From Geomonas propionica (GTDB lineage: Bacteria > Desulfobacterota > Desulfuromonadia > Geobacterales > Geobacteraceae), in assembly GCF_016458235.1 (NCBI RefSeq), contig NZ_JAEMHK010000013.1:1-64000 (forward strand): 64,000 nucleotides of DNA, written 5' to 3'. Position numbers and translations under genes: made by a program. Numbering within the stretch: the first letter of the stretch is position 1; every line of letters starts with the position of its first letter. Shown here one piece after another: positions 37,825 through 47,954 of this stretch. The notes under the pieces were generated by a model. That model searched no databases. It was given only the letters and a program-made list of their open reading frames with translations, and was not told where the DNA came from.

Positions 37825-38865
37825 ATGAAAAAGACACTTCGTGAGATCGCAGAGCACCTGGGAGGCACGGTTTCCGGGGACGGCGAGATCCTGATCGGCG
37901 GACTGGCCACCCTGGATGACGCAGGGGAGGGGCAGCTCACCTTCCTCGCCAACCCCAAGTACGCCGGCAAGGTGGCCACCACCAACGCTTCGGCGGTGCT
38001 CATGGGCATCGGTGGCAACACCCACGGCAAGAACGCCATCTTCCACGCCAACCCCTACCTGGCCTTCGCGAAACTGCTGACCCTGTTCTACACGTCGCAC
38101 CCGCCGCGGCTGGGCGTGCTGCCCGGCTCCTTCGTGGCTCCCGGCGCCAAGATCGGGGCGGACGCCACCATCTACCCCGGCGCCAGCGTCGGCCCCGGCG
38201 TGACCGTCGGCGACCGCGTCACCCTCTACCCGGGCGTGGTGCTGTACCCGGGCGCCAGCGTCGGCGACGACGTCACCCTCTACGCCAACGTCAGCATCCG
38301 CGAGCGCTGCCGCATCGGCAACCGGGTCACCATCCACGACGGTACCGTGGTCGGCTCTGACGGCTTCGGCTACGCCCCCGACGGCAGCTCCTGGTACAAG
38401 ATCCCGCAGATCGGCATCGTGGTCATCGAGGACGACGTGGAGATCGGTTCCAACACCGTCATCGACCGCGCCGCCCTGGAAGTAACCCGGGTCAAGCGCG
38501 GCACCAAGATCGACAACCTGGTCCAGATCGGGCACAACTGCGTGATCGGCGAGGACTGCATGATTGTCTCCCAGGTTGGGATCTCAGGCTCCAGCCAGCT
38601 CGGCAAGCATGTCATCCTGGGCGGCCAGGTGGGCGTCGCCGGCCACATCAAGATCGGCGACAACGTGATGATCGGTGCCCAGTCCGGCGTGCCGGGCAAC
38701 GTGGAGCCGAACCAGATCCTGTCCGGGACCCCGGTGATGCCGCACCGCGAATGGCTCAAGAGTTCCACCCTGGTCCCCAAGCTCCCCGAGTTCAGGAAAA
38801 CCCTCTCCGCGCTGGAGAAACGGGTGGCCGAGCTGGAAGAGAAATTGGCGGGAAAAGGGGAGTAA
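37825..38865 (+). CDS. lpxD: UDP-3-O-(3-hydroxyacyl)glucosamine N-acyltransferase
   Basis: LpxD adds the second hydroxyacyl chain in lipid A synthesis. The 346-aa protein has an N-terminal uridine-binding domain ([20 protein letters not shown] ... LTFLANPKY), then a left-handed beta-helix of hexapeptide repeats ([20 protein letters not shown] and on) with the catalytic His in [13 protein letters not shown]-terminal helix ([20 protein letters not shown]) forms the trimer bundle. Confidence 0.96.
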   Translation: MKKTLREIAEHLGGTVSGDGEILIGGLATLDDAGEGQLTFLANPKYAGKVATTNASAVLMGIGGNTHGKNAIFHANPYLAFAKLLTLFYTSHPPRLGVLPGSFVAPGAKIGADATIYPGASVGPGVTVGDRVTLYPGVVLYPGASVGDDVTLYANVSIRERCRIGNRVTIHDGTVVGSDGFGYAPDGSSWYKIPQIGIVVIEDDVEIGSNTVIDRAALEVTRVKRGTKIDNLVQIGHNCVIGEDCMIVSQVGISGSSQLGKHVILGGQVGVAGHIKIGDNVMIGAQSGVPGNVEPNQILSGTPVMPHREWLKSSTLVPKLPEFRKTLSALEKRVAELEEKLAGKGE

Positions 38866-38933
38866 CCCACTTCAATGCAATAACTTCGGCTCAAGCTCAA
38901 GCGGCGTGAGGCCGATGCGAGGAGAGAATCAGC

Positions 38934-39368
38934 ATGCTCGATATAGTACAGATTATGGAAATTCTGCCGCACCGTTACCCCTTCCTCCTGATCGACAAGG
39001 TCCTTGAAGTCGAGCCGGGCAAGCGCGTGGTCGCCATGAAGAACGTCACCATGAACGAACCCTTCTTCCAGGGGCACTTCCCGGGATTCCCGGTCATGCC
39101 GGGGGTCCTCATCATCGAGGCCATGGCGCAGTCCGCCGCCATCCTGGCCTACACCGCGATGGGCGAGGATGCCAAGGAGAAGGTCAGCTACTTCATGGCC
39201 ATCGACAACGCCCGCTTCAGGAAACCGGTCAAGCCTGGCGACACCCTGAGGATCGAGGTGGAGACCCTGTTCTCCAAGCGCGGCATCTGGAGCTGCGCCG
39301 CCAAGGCCTACGTGGGCGACACCCTGATGACCGAAGCGGAATTGAAGGCAACGCTGGGCGACAAGTAG
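38934..39368 (+). CDS. fabZ: 3-hydroxyacyl-[ACP] dehydratase
   Basis: FabZ dehydrates 3-hydroxyacyl-ACP in fatty-acid elongation and competes with LpxA/LpxD for the same substrate. Its place between lpxD and lpxA is classical. The 144-aa hot-dog protein has the start [17 protein letters not shown], catalytic His in [16 protein letters not shown] and Glu in [12 protein letters not shown]. The SD GGAGAG precedes the ATG. Confidence 0.97.
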   Translation: MLDIVQIMEILPHRYPFLLIDKVLEVEPGKRVVAMKNVTMNEPFFQGHFPGFPVMPGVLIIEAMAQSAAILAYTAMGEDAKEKVSYFMAIDNARFRKPVKPGDTLRIEVETLFSKRGIWSCAAKAYVGDTLMTEAELKATLGDK

Positions 39369-39383
39369 GACACGGAGAGGAAA

Positions 39384-40160
39384 ATGATCCACAGCACCGC
39401 AGTAATCCACCCGGGCGCCAAGATTGCCGAGGGTGTCGAAATCGGCCCGTACGCGGTCATCGGCGAAAACGTGAGCATCGGCAAGGGGACCAAGATCGGT
39501 CCGCACGCTGTGATCGACGGCTGGACCGAGATCGGCGAGGCGAACACCATCTTCCACATGGCCTCCGTGGGCGCCGTGCCCCAGGACCTCAAGTACCGCG
39601 GCGAGAAGACCTGGCTCAAGATCGGCAACGGCAACACCATCCGTGAGTTCGCCAGCCTGCACCTGGGCACGGTCACCGGCGACGGCGAGACCACCGTCGG
39701 CGACAACAACCTCTTCATGGCCTACTCGCACGTGGCGCACGACTGCCACATCGGCAACAACGTGATCATGGCCAACTCCGCCACGCTCGCCGGCCACGTC
39801 ATCATTGAGGACTACGTGATCCTCGGCGGGCTCTGCGCGGTGCTGCAGTTCATGCGCGTCGGGGCGCACGTCATGGTGGGTGGGATGACCTCCGTCCCCA
39901 TGGACGTTCCTCCCTACACCATCATCACCGGCGACCGTTCCGAAAGCCGGCTGCGCGGCCTGAACCTGATCGGGCTCAAGCGTCGCGGCTTCTCGGACGA
40001 GACCATCTCCAGCCTCAAGAAGGCCTATAAACTCCTCTCCATGTCCGGGCTGAAGCTTGCCGAGGCGCTCGAGAAGATGAAGAGCGATGTGCCCAAAACC
40101 CCCGAGGTCGACCACTTCATCTCGTTCATCGAGAGCTCCAAACGCGGGGTCGCAAGGTAA
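39384..40160 (+). CDS. lpxA: UDP-N-acetylglucosamine 3-O-acyltransferase
   Basis: LpxA carries out the first step of lipid A synthesis. The 258-aa protein is a left-handed beta-helix (IHSTAVIHPGAKIAEGVEIG and on). The catalytic His lies in MAYSHVAHDCHIGNN, and the C-terminal helical domain contains LKRRGFSDETISSLKKAYKL. The SD GGAGAGG precedes the ATG. It lies 15 bp after fabZ and is separated from lpxB by an inverted-repeat element. Confidence 0.97.
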   Translation: MIHSTAVIHPGAKIAEGVEIGPYAVIGENVSIGKGTKIGPHAVIDGWTEIGEANTIFHMASVGAVPQDLKYRGEKTWLKIGNGNTIREFASLHLGTVTGDGETTVGDNNLFMAYSHVAHDCHIGNNVIMANSATLAGHVIIEDYVILGGLCAVLQFMRVGAHVMVGGMTSVPMDVPPYTIITGDRSESRLRGLNLIGLKRRGFSDETISSLKKAYKLLSMSGLKLAEALEKMKSDVPKTPEVDHFISFIESSKRGVAR

Positions 40161-40172
40161 GAGGCAGGAAAG

Positions 40173-40239
40173 AGGCAGGTTAAGGTTGAGGTTAAGGAAG
40201 ACGCTTTTTCTCAACCTTAACCTCAACCTCAGCCTGTCT
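40173..40239. repeat. Inverted-repeat element between lpxA and lpxB
   Basis: AGGCAGGTTAAGGTTGAGG (left) and CCTCAACCTCAGCCTGTC (right) form a hairpin with 20-25 bp arms and one or two mismatches around an A/T-rich loop. GGTTAA/GGTTGA units repeat in each arm. Confidence 0.65.
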
Positions 40240-40252
40240 TTAAGAGGTTCTT

Positions 40253-41395
40253 TTGCAAGACAAGAAACAATCAGTGATGATCGTCGCCGGGGAGGCTTCC
40301 GGCGAGATGTACGGCGCGCAGATCGCGTCCGCTATCCGCGCACTTTCCCCTGAAACCCGCTTCTTCGGTATGGGGGGGAACTGCATGCGCGAGGCCGGGG
40401 TCGAGACCCTGGTCGACGCCAACGTGATGGCCGTGATGGGACTCGTGGAGGTGGTGGCCCACCTCCCCACCATCGTGAGCGGCTTCACCACCCTGAAGAA
40501 AAAGCTCCACACCGATCCCCCCGACCTTTTGATCCTGATCGATTACCCTGACTTCAACCTGCGGCTCGCCAAGGTGGCCAAGAAGGCCGGCATCAAGGTG
40601 CTTTACTTCATCTCGCCCCAGGTCTGGGCCTGGAGAAGTCACCGCGTGCACGGCATCGGGCGGGTAGTGGACATGATGGCGGTGCTGTTCCCGTTCGAGG
40701 TCCCCTTCTACCAGAAGGCGGGCGTTCCGGTCACCTTCGTGGGGCACCCCCTTTTGGACCTGGTCAAGCCGACCATGAAGCGGGACGATGCGCTCGCCTC
40801 GCTGGGGCTCGACCCGCAGCGGCGCTGCGTCGGCCTCTTCCCAGGGAGCCGTCGCTCGGAAATCCAGAAGCTCCTCCCCGTCATCCTGGAGTCGGCGCAG
40901 CTCCTCAAGGAGCGCATGCCGGACCTGCAATTCGTGCTGCCGCGGGCGACCTCCCTGAAGGACGAGGACCTGGCCCCGTACCTCGCCGGCTCCCGGCTCG
41001 AGGTGAGGGTGGTCACCGGCAGAAACCACGACGTGATGAGCGGCTGCGACGCGGTGATCGCCGCCTCGGGGACCGTGGTCATGGAGCTGGCCCTGGTGGG
41101 AGTTCCCCACGTGATCATCTACAAAATGTCCCCCCTGACCTACCAGATCGGGAGGCGCGTGATCAACGTGCCGCACATCGGCATCAGCAATATCATCGCG
41201 GAAAAGCGCATGGTCCAGGAACTGCTCCAGCACGAGGCGGAGCCTAAGCCGATCGCGGACGAGATCGACGCCCTGCTGAACCGGCCGGGGTACGCGGCGC
41301 AGATGCGCGAGGATTTCGCGGCAATGAGAGTGAAGCTTGGTAACGGCGGGGCCCTGGGCCGTGTGGCCCGACTCGCCTTGGAGATGATGAAATGA
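40253..41395 (+). CDS. lpxB: Lipid A disaccharide synthase
   Basis: LpxB condenses lipid X and UDP-diacylglucosamine to the tetraacyl disaccharide. The 380-aa GT19 enzyme has the start VMIVAGEASGEMYGAQIA, the conserved RFFGMGGNCMREAGVETLVD, YFISPQVWAWRSHRVHGI and LFPGSRRSEIQKLLP. The TTG at 40253 is taken as start (AAGAGG upstream). An ATG at 40277 would also give a complete enzyme. It overlaps msbA by 4 bp (ATGA). Confidence 0.96.
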   Translation: MQDKKQSVMIVAGEASGEMYGAQIASAIRALSPETRFFGMGGNCMREAGVETLVDANVMAVMGLVEVVAHLPTIVSGFTTLKKKLHTDPPDLLILIDYPDFNLRLAKVAKKAGIKVLYFISPQVWAWRSHRVHGIGRVVDMMAVLFPFEVPFYQKAGVPVTFVGHPLLDLVKPTMKRDDALASLGLDPQRRCVGLFPGSRRSEIQKLLPVILESAQLLKERMPDLQFVLPRATSLKDEDLAPYLAGSRLEVRVVTGRNHDVMSGCDAVIAASGTVVMELALVGVPHVIIYKMSPLTYQIGRRVINVPHIGISNIIAEKRMVQELLQHEAEPKPIADEIDALLNRPGYAAQMREDFAAMRVKLGNGGALGRVARLALEMMK

Positions 41396-43134
41396 GCAGT
41401 GCAGTACCCGTAAAACCCAGTGTGTTCCAACGCTTGTTAAGCTACAGCCGCCCCTACGGGTGGCGCATCGCGCTGGCCGCGCTTGGCTCGGTCGGCGTGG
41501 GCGGCATGGACGGCGCCATGGCCTACCTGGTGGAGCCGGTCCTGAGGAGGATCTTCTCCGGCAAGGAAACGGCGATCTTCGTCCTGTTGCCGCTCGGTAT
41601 CGTGTTCCTCTACGCCCTGCGCGGCCTGTGCCGCTACACCAACGACTATTTCATCAGAAGTGCCGGGCAACTCGCGGTTCAGGACGTGCGCAACGACCTC
41701 TACGAGAAGAACATGAGCCTCAGCATCGGCTACTTCCACCGCCACGAGACCGGGACGCTGATGTCGCGCGTTCTCTCCGACGTGAGCATGATGCAGGAAG
41801 GTGTGGGGCAGGTCATCACCGGCCTGTTCCGCGACGGCCTTTCCGCCGTGGCCCTCTTGGGGGTCATCTTCTACCGCGATTGGCAGCTCGCGCTGATCTC
41901 CTTCGTGGTGATACCCCTCACCGTGGTCCCGGCCAGGAAGATCGGTAAAAGGATCAAGCGCGTGGCGCGGCAGGGGCAGGAGAAGATGGGGGATCTCGCC
42001 AGCATCCTGCAGGAGACCTATTCCGGCATCAAGGTGGTCAAGGCTTTCGGCCTGGAGGGGCGCGAGGTCGAGCGCTTCCGGGCGCGCAACCGCGACTTTT
42101 ACCACTTCACCCGCAAGAACATCAAGTACGAGGGGCTTTCCACCCCGATCATGGAGTTCATCACCTCCTTCGGCATCGCCGCGGTGATCTGGGTCGGCGG
42201 CTCCAACGTCATGCACGGGACCAAGAGCGCCTCGGAGTTCTTCTCGTTCATCACCGCGATGGTGCTGGTGTTTAACCCGATCAAGCGGCTCTTGACCGCC
42301 TTCAACAACCTGCAGCGCTCCATGGGCGCGGCCGAGCGGGTCTTCGAGGTCATGGACGAGAAGCCGGAGATCGTCGACGCCCCGGGCGCGCGCGACCTGG
42401 GCAAGGCGCGCGGCGAGGTGGAGTTCCGCGACGTCCGCTTCAAGTACGAGGACGACTACGTGCTGCAGGGGGTAAACCTGACCGCCCAGAGGGGCGAGGT
42501 GATCGCCCTGGTCGGACCCTCCGGCGGCGGCAAGACCACCCTGGTGTCGCTGATCACCCGCTTCTACGACCCGACCGGCGGGCAGGTGCTCATGGACGGC
42601 GTGGACATCCGCGAGCGCACCATGAAGAGCCTTCTGGAGCAGATCGCGCTGGTCGACCAGGAAACCATCCTGTTCAACGACACCATCGCCAACAACATCC
42701 GCTACGGCAGGATGACCGCGAGCGACGCCGAGGTCGAGGCCGCGGCGCGGGCCGCCTTCGCCCACGAGTTCATCGAGGAGCTTCCCGAGGGGTACCTGAC
42801 CAACATCGGTGACCGCGGCGTGCGCCTTTCCGGCGGACAGCGCCAGAGGCTTTGCATCGCCCGCGCCATCCTGAAGGACGCGCCCATCCTGATCCTGGAC
42901 GAGGCCACCAGCGCGCTTGACACCGAGAGTGAGCAGATGGTGCAGCAGGCGCTCAACAACCTGATGCAGAACCGCACCACCTTCGTCATCGCCCACCGGC
43001 TTTCCACCATCACCCACGCAGACCGCATCGTGGTGCTGGAGAAAGGGGTCGTGGCCGAGATGGGAAGCCACGACGACCTGCTCCAGGCGGAAGGGATCTA
43101 CAGCCGCCTGCATGGCATGCAGTTCAAGGCGTAA
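41392..43134 (+). CDS. msbA: Lipid A export permease/ATP-binding protein
   Basis: MsbA flips lipid A-core across the inner membrane. The 580-aa half transporter has six TM helices in the N-terminal 330 residues and an ATPase domain with Walker A GPSGGGKTT, ABC signature LSGGQRQRLCIARAIL, Walker B ILILDEATSALD and the H-loop IAHRLST. The position between lpxB and lpxL supports MsbA rather than a drug exporter. It is translationally coupled to lpxB. Confidence 0.93.
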   Translation: MSSAVPVKPSVFQRLLSYSRPYGWRIALAALGSVGVGGMDGAMAYLVEPVLRRIFSGKETAIFVLLPLGIVFLYALRGLCRYTNDYFIRSAGQLAVQDVRNDLYEKNMSLSIGYFHRHETGTLMSRVLSDVSMMQEGVGQVITGLFRDGLSAVALLGVIFYRDWQLALISFVVIPLTVVPARKIGKRIKRVARQGQEKMGDLASILQETYSGIKVVKAFGLEGREVERFRARNRDFYHFTRKNIKYEGLSTPIMEFITSFGIAAVIWVGGSNVMHGTKSASEFFSFITAMVLVFNPIKRLLTAFNNLQRSMGAAERVFEVMDEKPEIVDAPGARDLGKARGEVEFRDVRFKYEDDYVLQGVNLTAQRGEVIALVGPSGGGKTTLVSLITRFYDPTGGQVLMDGVDIRERTMKSLLEQIALVDQETILFNDTIANNIRYGRMTASDAEVEAAARAAFAHEFIEELPEGYLTNIGDRGVRLSGGQRQRLCIARAILKDAPILILDEATSALDTESEQMVQQALNNLMQNRTTFVIAHRLSTITHADRIVVLEKGVVAEMGSHDDLLQAEGIYSRLHGMQFKA

Positions 43135-43139
43135 GTTGT

Positions 43140-43232
43140 TCCCTCCCCCTCCTGCAAGGGGAGGGGGAAGCGAAAGTGAAACTTTATTCCCCTTCTTTGG
43201 ATGGACTGCCACTGGTAGCCGCAAAGGAAGGG
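43140..43232. repeat. Two adjacent hairpins between msbA and lpxL
   Basis: The first (43140-43167) pairs CCTCCCCCT with AAGGGGAGGG-type sequence around CCTGC. The second (about 43189-43232) pairs CCCCTTCTTTG with CAAAGGAAGGGG. They fill the gap and the in-frame stretch before the favoured lpxL start. Confidence 0.45.
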
Positions 43233-43250
43233 GTGTTGAGGGATTTTTTG

Positions 43251-44171
43251 ATGTTAACGAAGCTGCGCTGGCATCTTGAAACCGCATTCTTCCTGGTCAT
43301 CTCCTCCACCGTCGCGCTCTTGCCCGACGCAGTAGCGCTATCGGTGGGGCGGGGGGTGGGGCGCGCCGCCTTCGCCCTCCTGGGCAAACGACGCAAGATC
43401 GCCATCGCCAACTTCCAGGCGAGCCTTCCCTTTCTGGAGCGCCAGCCCGGCTGGCAGGGGGGGACGGCGAAGGAACTGGCACGTGGCGTCTTCGAGAACC
43501 TCGGCTGCGGCATGGTCGAGGTCTGCAAGATCTACGGCGGGCGCGGCCAGCAACTCATCGACGCGGTCGAGATCCGGGGCATGGAGCATTTCGAAGCGGC
43601 CTTCGCCAAGGGGAAGGGGCTCATCTTCATCACGGCCCACAGCGGCAACTGGGAACTCCTGGCGCTCGCCTTCGGGGTGCGCAAGCATGAGCTCTCCGTG
43701 GTGGCCAGACGCCAGGACAACCCCTACCTGAACCGGATGGTCGAGCGGATCCGCAAGAGCTACGGCAACGGGCTCATCTACAAGGAGGGGGCGCTCCGGG
43801 CGATGTTCTCCGCGCTCAAGAAGCGCGAGGTGGTCGGGCTGCTGATCGACCAGGCGGTGCAGTCGGATTGGGGCATCCTGGCCGATTTTCTCGGGCGGCC
43901 CGCGTGGACCATGCGTATGCCGTCGCTGATCGCCCGGAAGAGCGGAGCGCCGCTTTTGCCCGCCTTCATGCACCGCGAGGGGAACAAGAGCGTCATCACC
44001 ATCCACCCCGAGTACCGGCTCTCCGAAGCCGCGGACCCGGAGGTCGCCGCCGCCGAGGATGCCAACGGGCTGAACCGTTACATCGAGGATTACGTGGTAC
44101 GCCATCCCGAGCAGTGGTACTGGGTGCATAAGCGCTGGAAGAACGCGCCGCCGACCGCAGCGGCAAATTAA
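43251..44171 (+). CDS. lpxL: Lipid A late acyltransferase (LpxL/HtrB family)
   Basis: This enzyme transfers a secondary acyl chain to Kdo-lipid A. It is about 306 aa from ATG 43251, with one N-terminal hydrophobic segment (TAFFLVISSTVALLPDAVAL). The catalytic HX4E motif is seen as HSGNWE, followed by VVARRQDNPYLNRMVERIRK and LLIDQAVQSDWGILADFLGRPA. The C-terminus has WYWVHKRWK, typical of the family. A longer form from GTG 43176 would extend into a hairpin repeat, so I prefer ATG 43251 with GAGGGA upstream. Only one late acyltransferase is seen in the window. Confidence 0.9.
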   Translation: MLTKLRWHLETAFFLVISSTVALLPDAVALSVGRGVGRAAFALLGKRRKIAIANFQASLPFLERQPGWQGGTAKELARGVFENLGCGMVEVCKIYGGRGQQLIDAVEIRGMEHFEAAFAKGKGLIFITAHSGNWELLALAFGVRKHELSVVARRQDNPYLNRMVERIRKSYGNGLIYKEGALRAMFSALKKREVVGLLIDQAVQSDWGILADFLGRPAWTMRMPSLIARKSGAPLLPAFMHREGNKSVITIHPEYRLSEAADPEVAAAEDANGLNRYIEDYVVRHPEQWYWVHKRWKNAPPTAAAN

Positions 44172-44176
44172 GCGCG

Positions 44177-44338
44177 GGAACCTTGCGCTAAAAAGCTCCT
44201 CTCGATCCAGCTTCCCCCTTTCGCAAAGGGGGATTGAGGGGGATTTGACTCCGTTGCAGGCCTGGATGCAGTGGCTACCTAGGCTAAATCCCCCCTGACC
44301 CCCCTTTTGTAAAGGGGGGGACGCGAGATCAAGGTTCC
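44177..44338. repeat. 162-bp fold-back element between lpxL and waaA
   Basis: Outer arms GGAACCTTG (44177-44185) and CAAGGTTCC (44330-44338) are perfect. Inner arms around 44210-44245 and 44286-44320 are imperfect complements that include CCCCCTTTCGCAAAGGGGG and AAATCCCCCCTGACCCCCC-type sequences. No coding potential is seen. Confidence 0.65.
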
Positions 44339-44408
44339 GTGCTTCGTGGGGCGAGTGACGGTTCGGTTACGAGCCTCGGGAGGGGGAGCAGTTGAGGTCT
44401 TTGCTTAC

Positions 44409-45719
44409 ATGATCAATATCATCTACAACCTGCTGCTGTGGCTCGTTCTGCCGCTCTTGATCCCCTACCACGCCTACCGCTCGCTTTCCCGCGGGCGCCG
44501 CACCGCCTTCATGGAGCGCTTCGGCCGCATCCCCGCCGACGAGCTGAACCTGATCGGCGGCGGGGGAGGGACCATCCTGGTGCACGCCGTGTCGGTCGGC
44601 GAGACCAACGCCGCGCTGCCGCTACTGAAAGGGATCCGCACCCGCTTTCCCGACAAGAAGATCGTCATTACCAACGTCACCGAGACCGGCCGCAGCGTGG
44701 CGCAAAAGAGCAAGGCCGCTGACCTCTGCATCTACTTCCCCTTCGACTATCCCTTCGCCGTCCGCTCGGTGCTGGAGAGCATCCGGCCTGAAGTCGTGAT
44801 CATCATGGAAACCGAGATCTGGCCCAACTTCATTGGCGTGGCACGCGAGATGGGAATCCCGGTGCTCTTGGCCAACGGCCGCATTTCGGATCGCTCTTTC
44901 GGCCGCTACCTGCGCCTGTCCTGGTTCTTCCGCCCGGTGCTGCAGCGCCTCTCCGCGCTCTGCATGCAGACGCCGGTGGACGCGGAGCGCATCACGGCGA
45001 TCGGTGCTCCGTCCGCCGCGGTGCACGTGGGCGGCAACCTTAAATACGACATCCCGGTCGTCAAGGCGAAGCCCGAACAGGTGGCCGAGATCAAGGCGAA
45101 ATACCAGATCCCGGCGGACTGCTTCGTCTTCGCTGCGGCGAGCACCCACGAGGGGGAGGAAGCGCAGGTCCTTGAGGCGTACCGTGCACTGTTGACGCGC
45201 GATCCGCAGAGCTTCCTGATCCTGGCGCCGCGTCACCCTGAGCGCGCCCCCGGCGTCGCCGAACTGATTAAGAAGGAAGGTTTCCCCTTCCAGTCCCGCT
45301 CGGCTCTGGACGGCTCCGGCCCGCTGCCGGCGGGGGGCATCCTGCTGCTGGACACCGTGGGCGAGCTGGCTGGCCTCTACCGCGCTGCCGACCTGGTCTT
45401 CGTCGGGGGAAGCTTGGTCGCAACCGGCGGGCATAATCCGCTCGAGCCGGCCGCCTGCCAGGTGCCGGTGCTGTTTGGGCCCCATATGCAGAACTTCCGC
45501 GAGATCGCCGCGCTCTTCGTCAAGCATTGCGGGGCCGAAGTGCAACCAGCCGACCTCGACGCCCTGAAGGCGGAACTGCTGCGCCTCTCCGCGGATACGT
45601 CGCTTAGGGAAGATCTCGGCCGCCGCGGCGCCGGCATCCTTCTGGAGAGCGCCGGCGCTACAGGACGGCACCTGGACGTGATGGCCTCCCTGCTGGAACA
45701 ACGAGGGAAACGTGGCTGA
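44409..45719 (+). CDS. waaA: 3-deoxy-D-manno-octulosonic acid (Kdo) transferase
   Basis: WaaA adds Kdo to lipid IV-A in the inner membrane. The 436-aa GT-B enzyme has the N-terminal membrane helix [20 protein letters not shown] and the family start [13 protein letters not shown]. It continues with [30 protein letters not shown] and the donor site [21 protein letters not shown] chose ATG 44409; longer in-frame starts lie in or beside the fold-back element. It overlaps lpxK by 8 bp. Whether it is mono- or bifunctional cannot be told. Confidence 0.94.
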   Translation: MINIIYNLLLWLVLPLLIPYHAYRSLSRGRRTAFMERFGRIPADELNLIGGGGGTILVHAVSVGETNAALPLLKGIRTRFPDKKIVITNVTETGRSVAQKSKAADLCIYFPFDYPFAVRSVLESIRPEVVIIMETEIWPNFIGVAREMGIPVLLANGRISDRSFGRYLRLSWFFRPVLQRLSALCMQTPVDAERITAIGAPSAAVHVGGNLKYDIPVVKAKPEQVAEIKAKYQIPADCFVFAAASTHEGEEAQVLEAYRALLTRDPQSFLILAPRHPERAPGVAELIKKEGFPFQSRSALDGSGPLPAGGILLLDTVGELAGLYRAADLVFVGGSLVATGGHNPLEPAACQVPVLFGPHMQNFREIAALFVKHCGAEVQPADLDALKAELLRLSADTSLREDLGRRGAGILLESAGATGRHLDVMASLLEQRGKRG

Positions 45720-46794
45720 CCTGGAAACCTATTATCGTGAGCTGATGGCGGGCAAGCGGACCGGCTTGGGCGACAAGACCCTGCTCGGCCTGCTACGGCT
45801 CGCCTCCCGCCCCTACGCGGGAGTCCTGCGGCTGCGGGCAGTCGGCTACCGGCTCGGGCTCATCCCGTCGCACCGTCTGCAGCGCCCGGTGATCTCGGTC
45901 GGCAACCTGGTCTTGGGCGGCACCGGCAAGACCCCGACGGTGGCTTGGCTCGCCGCTCGCCTGATGCGCCAGGGCAAGCGGGTCTGCGTGCTGTCCCGCG
46001 GCTACGGCGGAAGCGCCGAGGGGGAGATCCGCATCGTCTCGGATGGCGAGAAGCTGCTGCTCACCCCCGAAGAGGCCGGGGACGAGCCGTGCCAGTTGGC
46101 CGGGATGCTGCCGGGACTCATGGTGGTGATCGGCTCCAACCGCTACCGTGCCGGGCTCCATGCCCTGGATACGCTCAACCCGGACGTGTTCATCCTGGAT
46201 GACGGCTACCAGCACCTGAAGCTGAAAAGAGACCTGAACCTCTTGCTGCTCGACGCCGGGAATCCGTTCGACAACGGCCTGACCCTGCCGGGGGGCTTCC
46301 TGCGCGAGGCGCCCGCGGCGGCCGGCCGCGCGGACTTGGTGATCTGCACCCGTACCCCCGAAGGGAAGGAGCGGATCGTCCCTGTCCCTGGGAAGCCGAC
46401 CTGCTGGACAAGGCATCGTCTTTCTGGCATGATCCCGCTCGGCGGCGGCCCCGCTGCAGGTTTTGAGGCCGCGCAGGGCTCCCGCGCCATGGCGTTCTCC
46501 GGAATAGCCAACCCGGGCGCCTTCTTCGACGGACTCGAGGCGGTCGGGGTGAGGCCGGTAACCACGCTCTCCTTCCCGGACCATGCGAGCTACGGGGAGC
46601 CCGAGATCGCAGCCATCCTCAGGTTGAAGACCGCTTCGCGTTCCACGGTGCTGCTCACCACCCAGAAGGACGCCGTGAAACTGCTGCCCCACGCCGACAA
46701 GCTTTCCGGCTGCTTCGCGGTGGTGCTGGAACTGGAGTTCGAGGACCCGCGTCCCCTGGAGCAGGCTTTAACCCATTGCTTGAGTGAAAAGTAA
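45712..46794 (+). CDS. lpxK: Tetraacyldisaccharide 4'-kinase
   Basis: LpxK phosphorylates the 4' position of the lipid A precursor. The 360-aa protein has the P-loop [20 protein letters not shown], the conserved [28 protein letters not shown] and the late FPDHASY motif. It starts at GTG 45712 within the end of waaA. The order waaA before lpxK is unusual relative to E. coli but both act at adjacent steps. Confidence 0.95.
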   Translation: MADLETYYRELMAGKRTGLGDKTLLGLLRLASRPYAGVLRLRAVGYRLGLIPSHRLQRPVISVGNLVLGGTGKTPTVAWLAARLMRQGKRVCVLSRGYGGSAEGEIRIVSDGEKLLLTPEEAGDEPCQLAGMLPGLMVVIGSNRYRAGLHALDTLNPDVFILDDGYQHLKLKRDLNLLLLDAGNPFDNGLTLPGGFLREAPAAAGRADLVICTRTPEGKERIVPVPGKPTCWTRHRLSGMIPLGGGPAAGFEAAQGSRAMAFSGIANPGAFFDGLEAVGVRPVTTLSFPDHASYGEPEIAAILRLKTASRSTVLLTTQKDAVKLLPHADKLSGCFAVVLELEFEDPRPLEQALTHCLSEK

Positions 46795-47850
46795 ATGCGC
46801 GTACTGATCATCAAACCATCCTCCCTGGGCGACGTGATCCAGACCCTGCCGGTGCTCGACTTTCTGCACCAGGCCGTGCCCGGGGTCGAGGTCGACTGGG
46901 TGATCGAGGAAAGCCTCCAGAGCCTGCTGGCGGGGCACCCGCAGATAAGCCTGCTGCACCCGGTGCCGGCGGCGCTGTGGCGCAGGCAGCGCTTTTCGAT
47001 CAGAACCTGGCGCGGCGTTTCCGCCCTGCAGAAGACCCTTGGCGAGCGCGCCTACGACATGGTGTTCGACCTCCAGGGTGACCAGGTGAGCGGGGTGATT
47101 TCCCGGTTCTCCGGTTGCGCGGACCGTCTCGGTTTCGAGCGCGACGCCGTCAGCGAGCCGCTGAACACCTGGTGCAACACGCGCCTGATCCCGGTCCGCA
47201 GGCAGGAGTACCACAACATCGACCGGTGTCTGCGCCTGGTCAGCATTCCCTTCGCCAAAGATTTCCGCTCCATGGAACTGCCCGGCCACCTGGCCAGCTC
47301 CCCAGCGGACGAGGCCGACGCCGAGGCGCTCCTCGCCACGTTGGCGGACGGGCTGGTTTTCCTGTTCCACCACGGCGCGGCGCTGCCGACCGCGGCCTGG
47401 AGCGAAAAGGGGTGGACCGAGTTGGGGCGGGAGGTTCTGGATCGCTTCCACGACGCCACCATTTTGCTCCCCTGGGAGAGCGAGGCAGAGCGTCAGGCCG
47501 CCTTCTCCATCGCCGCCGCCATTGGGCCGGGGTGCCGGGTGCTGGACCGCCTTTCCCTAAAGGGGATGGCCGCCTTGTTGAAGAAGGTCGATCTCTTGGT
47601 CGGCGGGGACGCCGGGTTGGTGCAGATGGCCGCGGTCCTCGGGACGCCGACGGTTTCGTTTTACCGCGGCACGCTGGCCAAGAGGAGCGCGCCGCGCGGC
47701 GAGCACCACGTCGCCCTGCAATCGCCCATGCACTGCGCGGGCTGCCTGAGGGCGTATTGCGACAAGGACGCCAAGTGCCGCGACAGCATCAAGGTGGAGG
47801 CGGTCTTGGCGGGGATTACTCGTCTACTGCTGCCTCACGAGACCCCCTGA
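46795..47850 (+). CDS. waaC: Lipopolysaccharide heptosyltransferase I-type glycosyltransferase (GT9)
   Basis: This enzyme transfers heptose onto Kdo of the inner core. The 351-aa GT9 protein has the start RVLIIKPSSLGDVIQTLPVL typical of heptosyltransferases, WVIEESLQSLLAGHPQ, and VGGDAGLVQMAAVLGTPTV in the donor-binding half. WaaC is favoured over WaaF by position after lpxK and by the N-terminal pattern, but the distinction is not certain. The C-terminal CAGCLRAYCDKDAKC is Cys-rich. ATG follows the lpxK stop directly. Confidence 0.88.
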   Translation: MRVLIIKPSSLGDVIQTLPVLDFLHQAVPGVEVDWVIEESLQSLLAGHPQISLLHPVPAALWRRQRFSIRTWRGVSALQKTLGERAYDMVFDLQGDQVSGVISRFSGCADRLGFERDAVSEPLNTWCNTRLIPVRRQEYHNIDRCLRLVSIPFAKDFRSMELPGHLASSPADEADAEALLATLADGLVFLFHHGAALPTAAWSEKGWTELGREVLDRFHDATILLPWESEAERQAAFSIAAAIGPGCRVLDRLSLKGMAALLKKVDLLVGGDAGLVQMAAVLGTPTVSFYRGTLAKRSAPRGEHHVALQSPMHCAGCLRAYCDKDAKCRDSIKVEAVLAGITRLLLPHETP

Positions 47851-47954
47851 TTGCTCTTGTTGATACCGAAGGGACGTCTACTGCTGGCCTTGCAACTGCA
47901 CTTCTGATAATTTGGTCGCTTTTGCGCGAGGACTGAAGAAGGAGGAAACTCTCG

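Noticed and set aside
47859-47954. Gap before the ligase gene as a promoter region
   Set aside because: A GATAAT-like box is present, but no -35 with acceptable spacing could be found, so I do not list a promoter.
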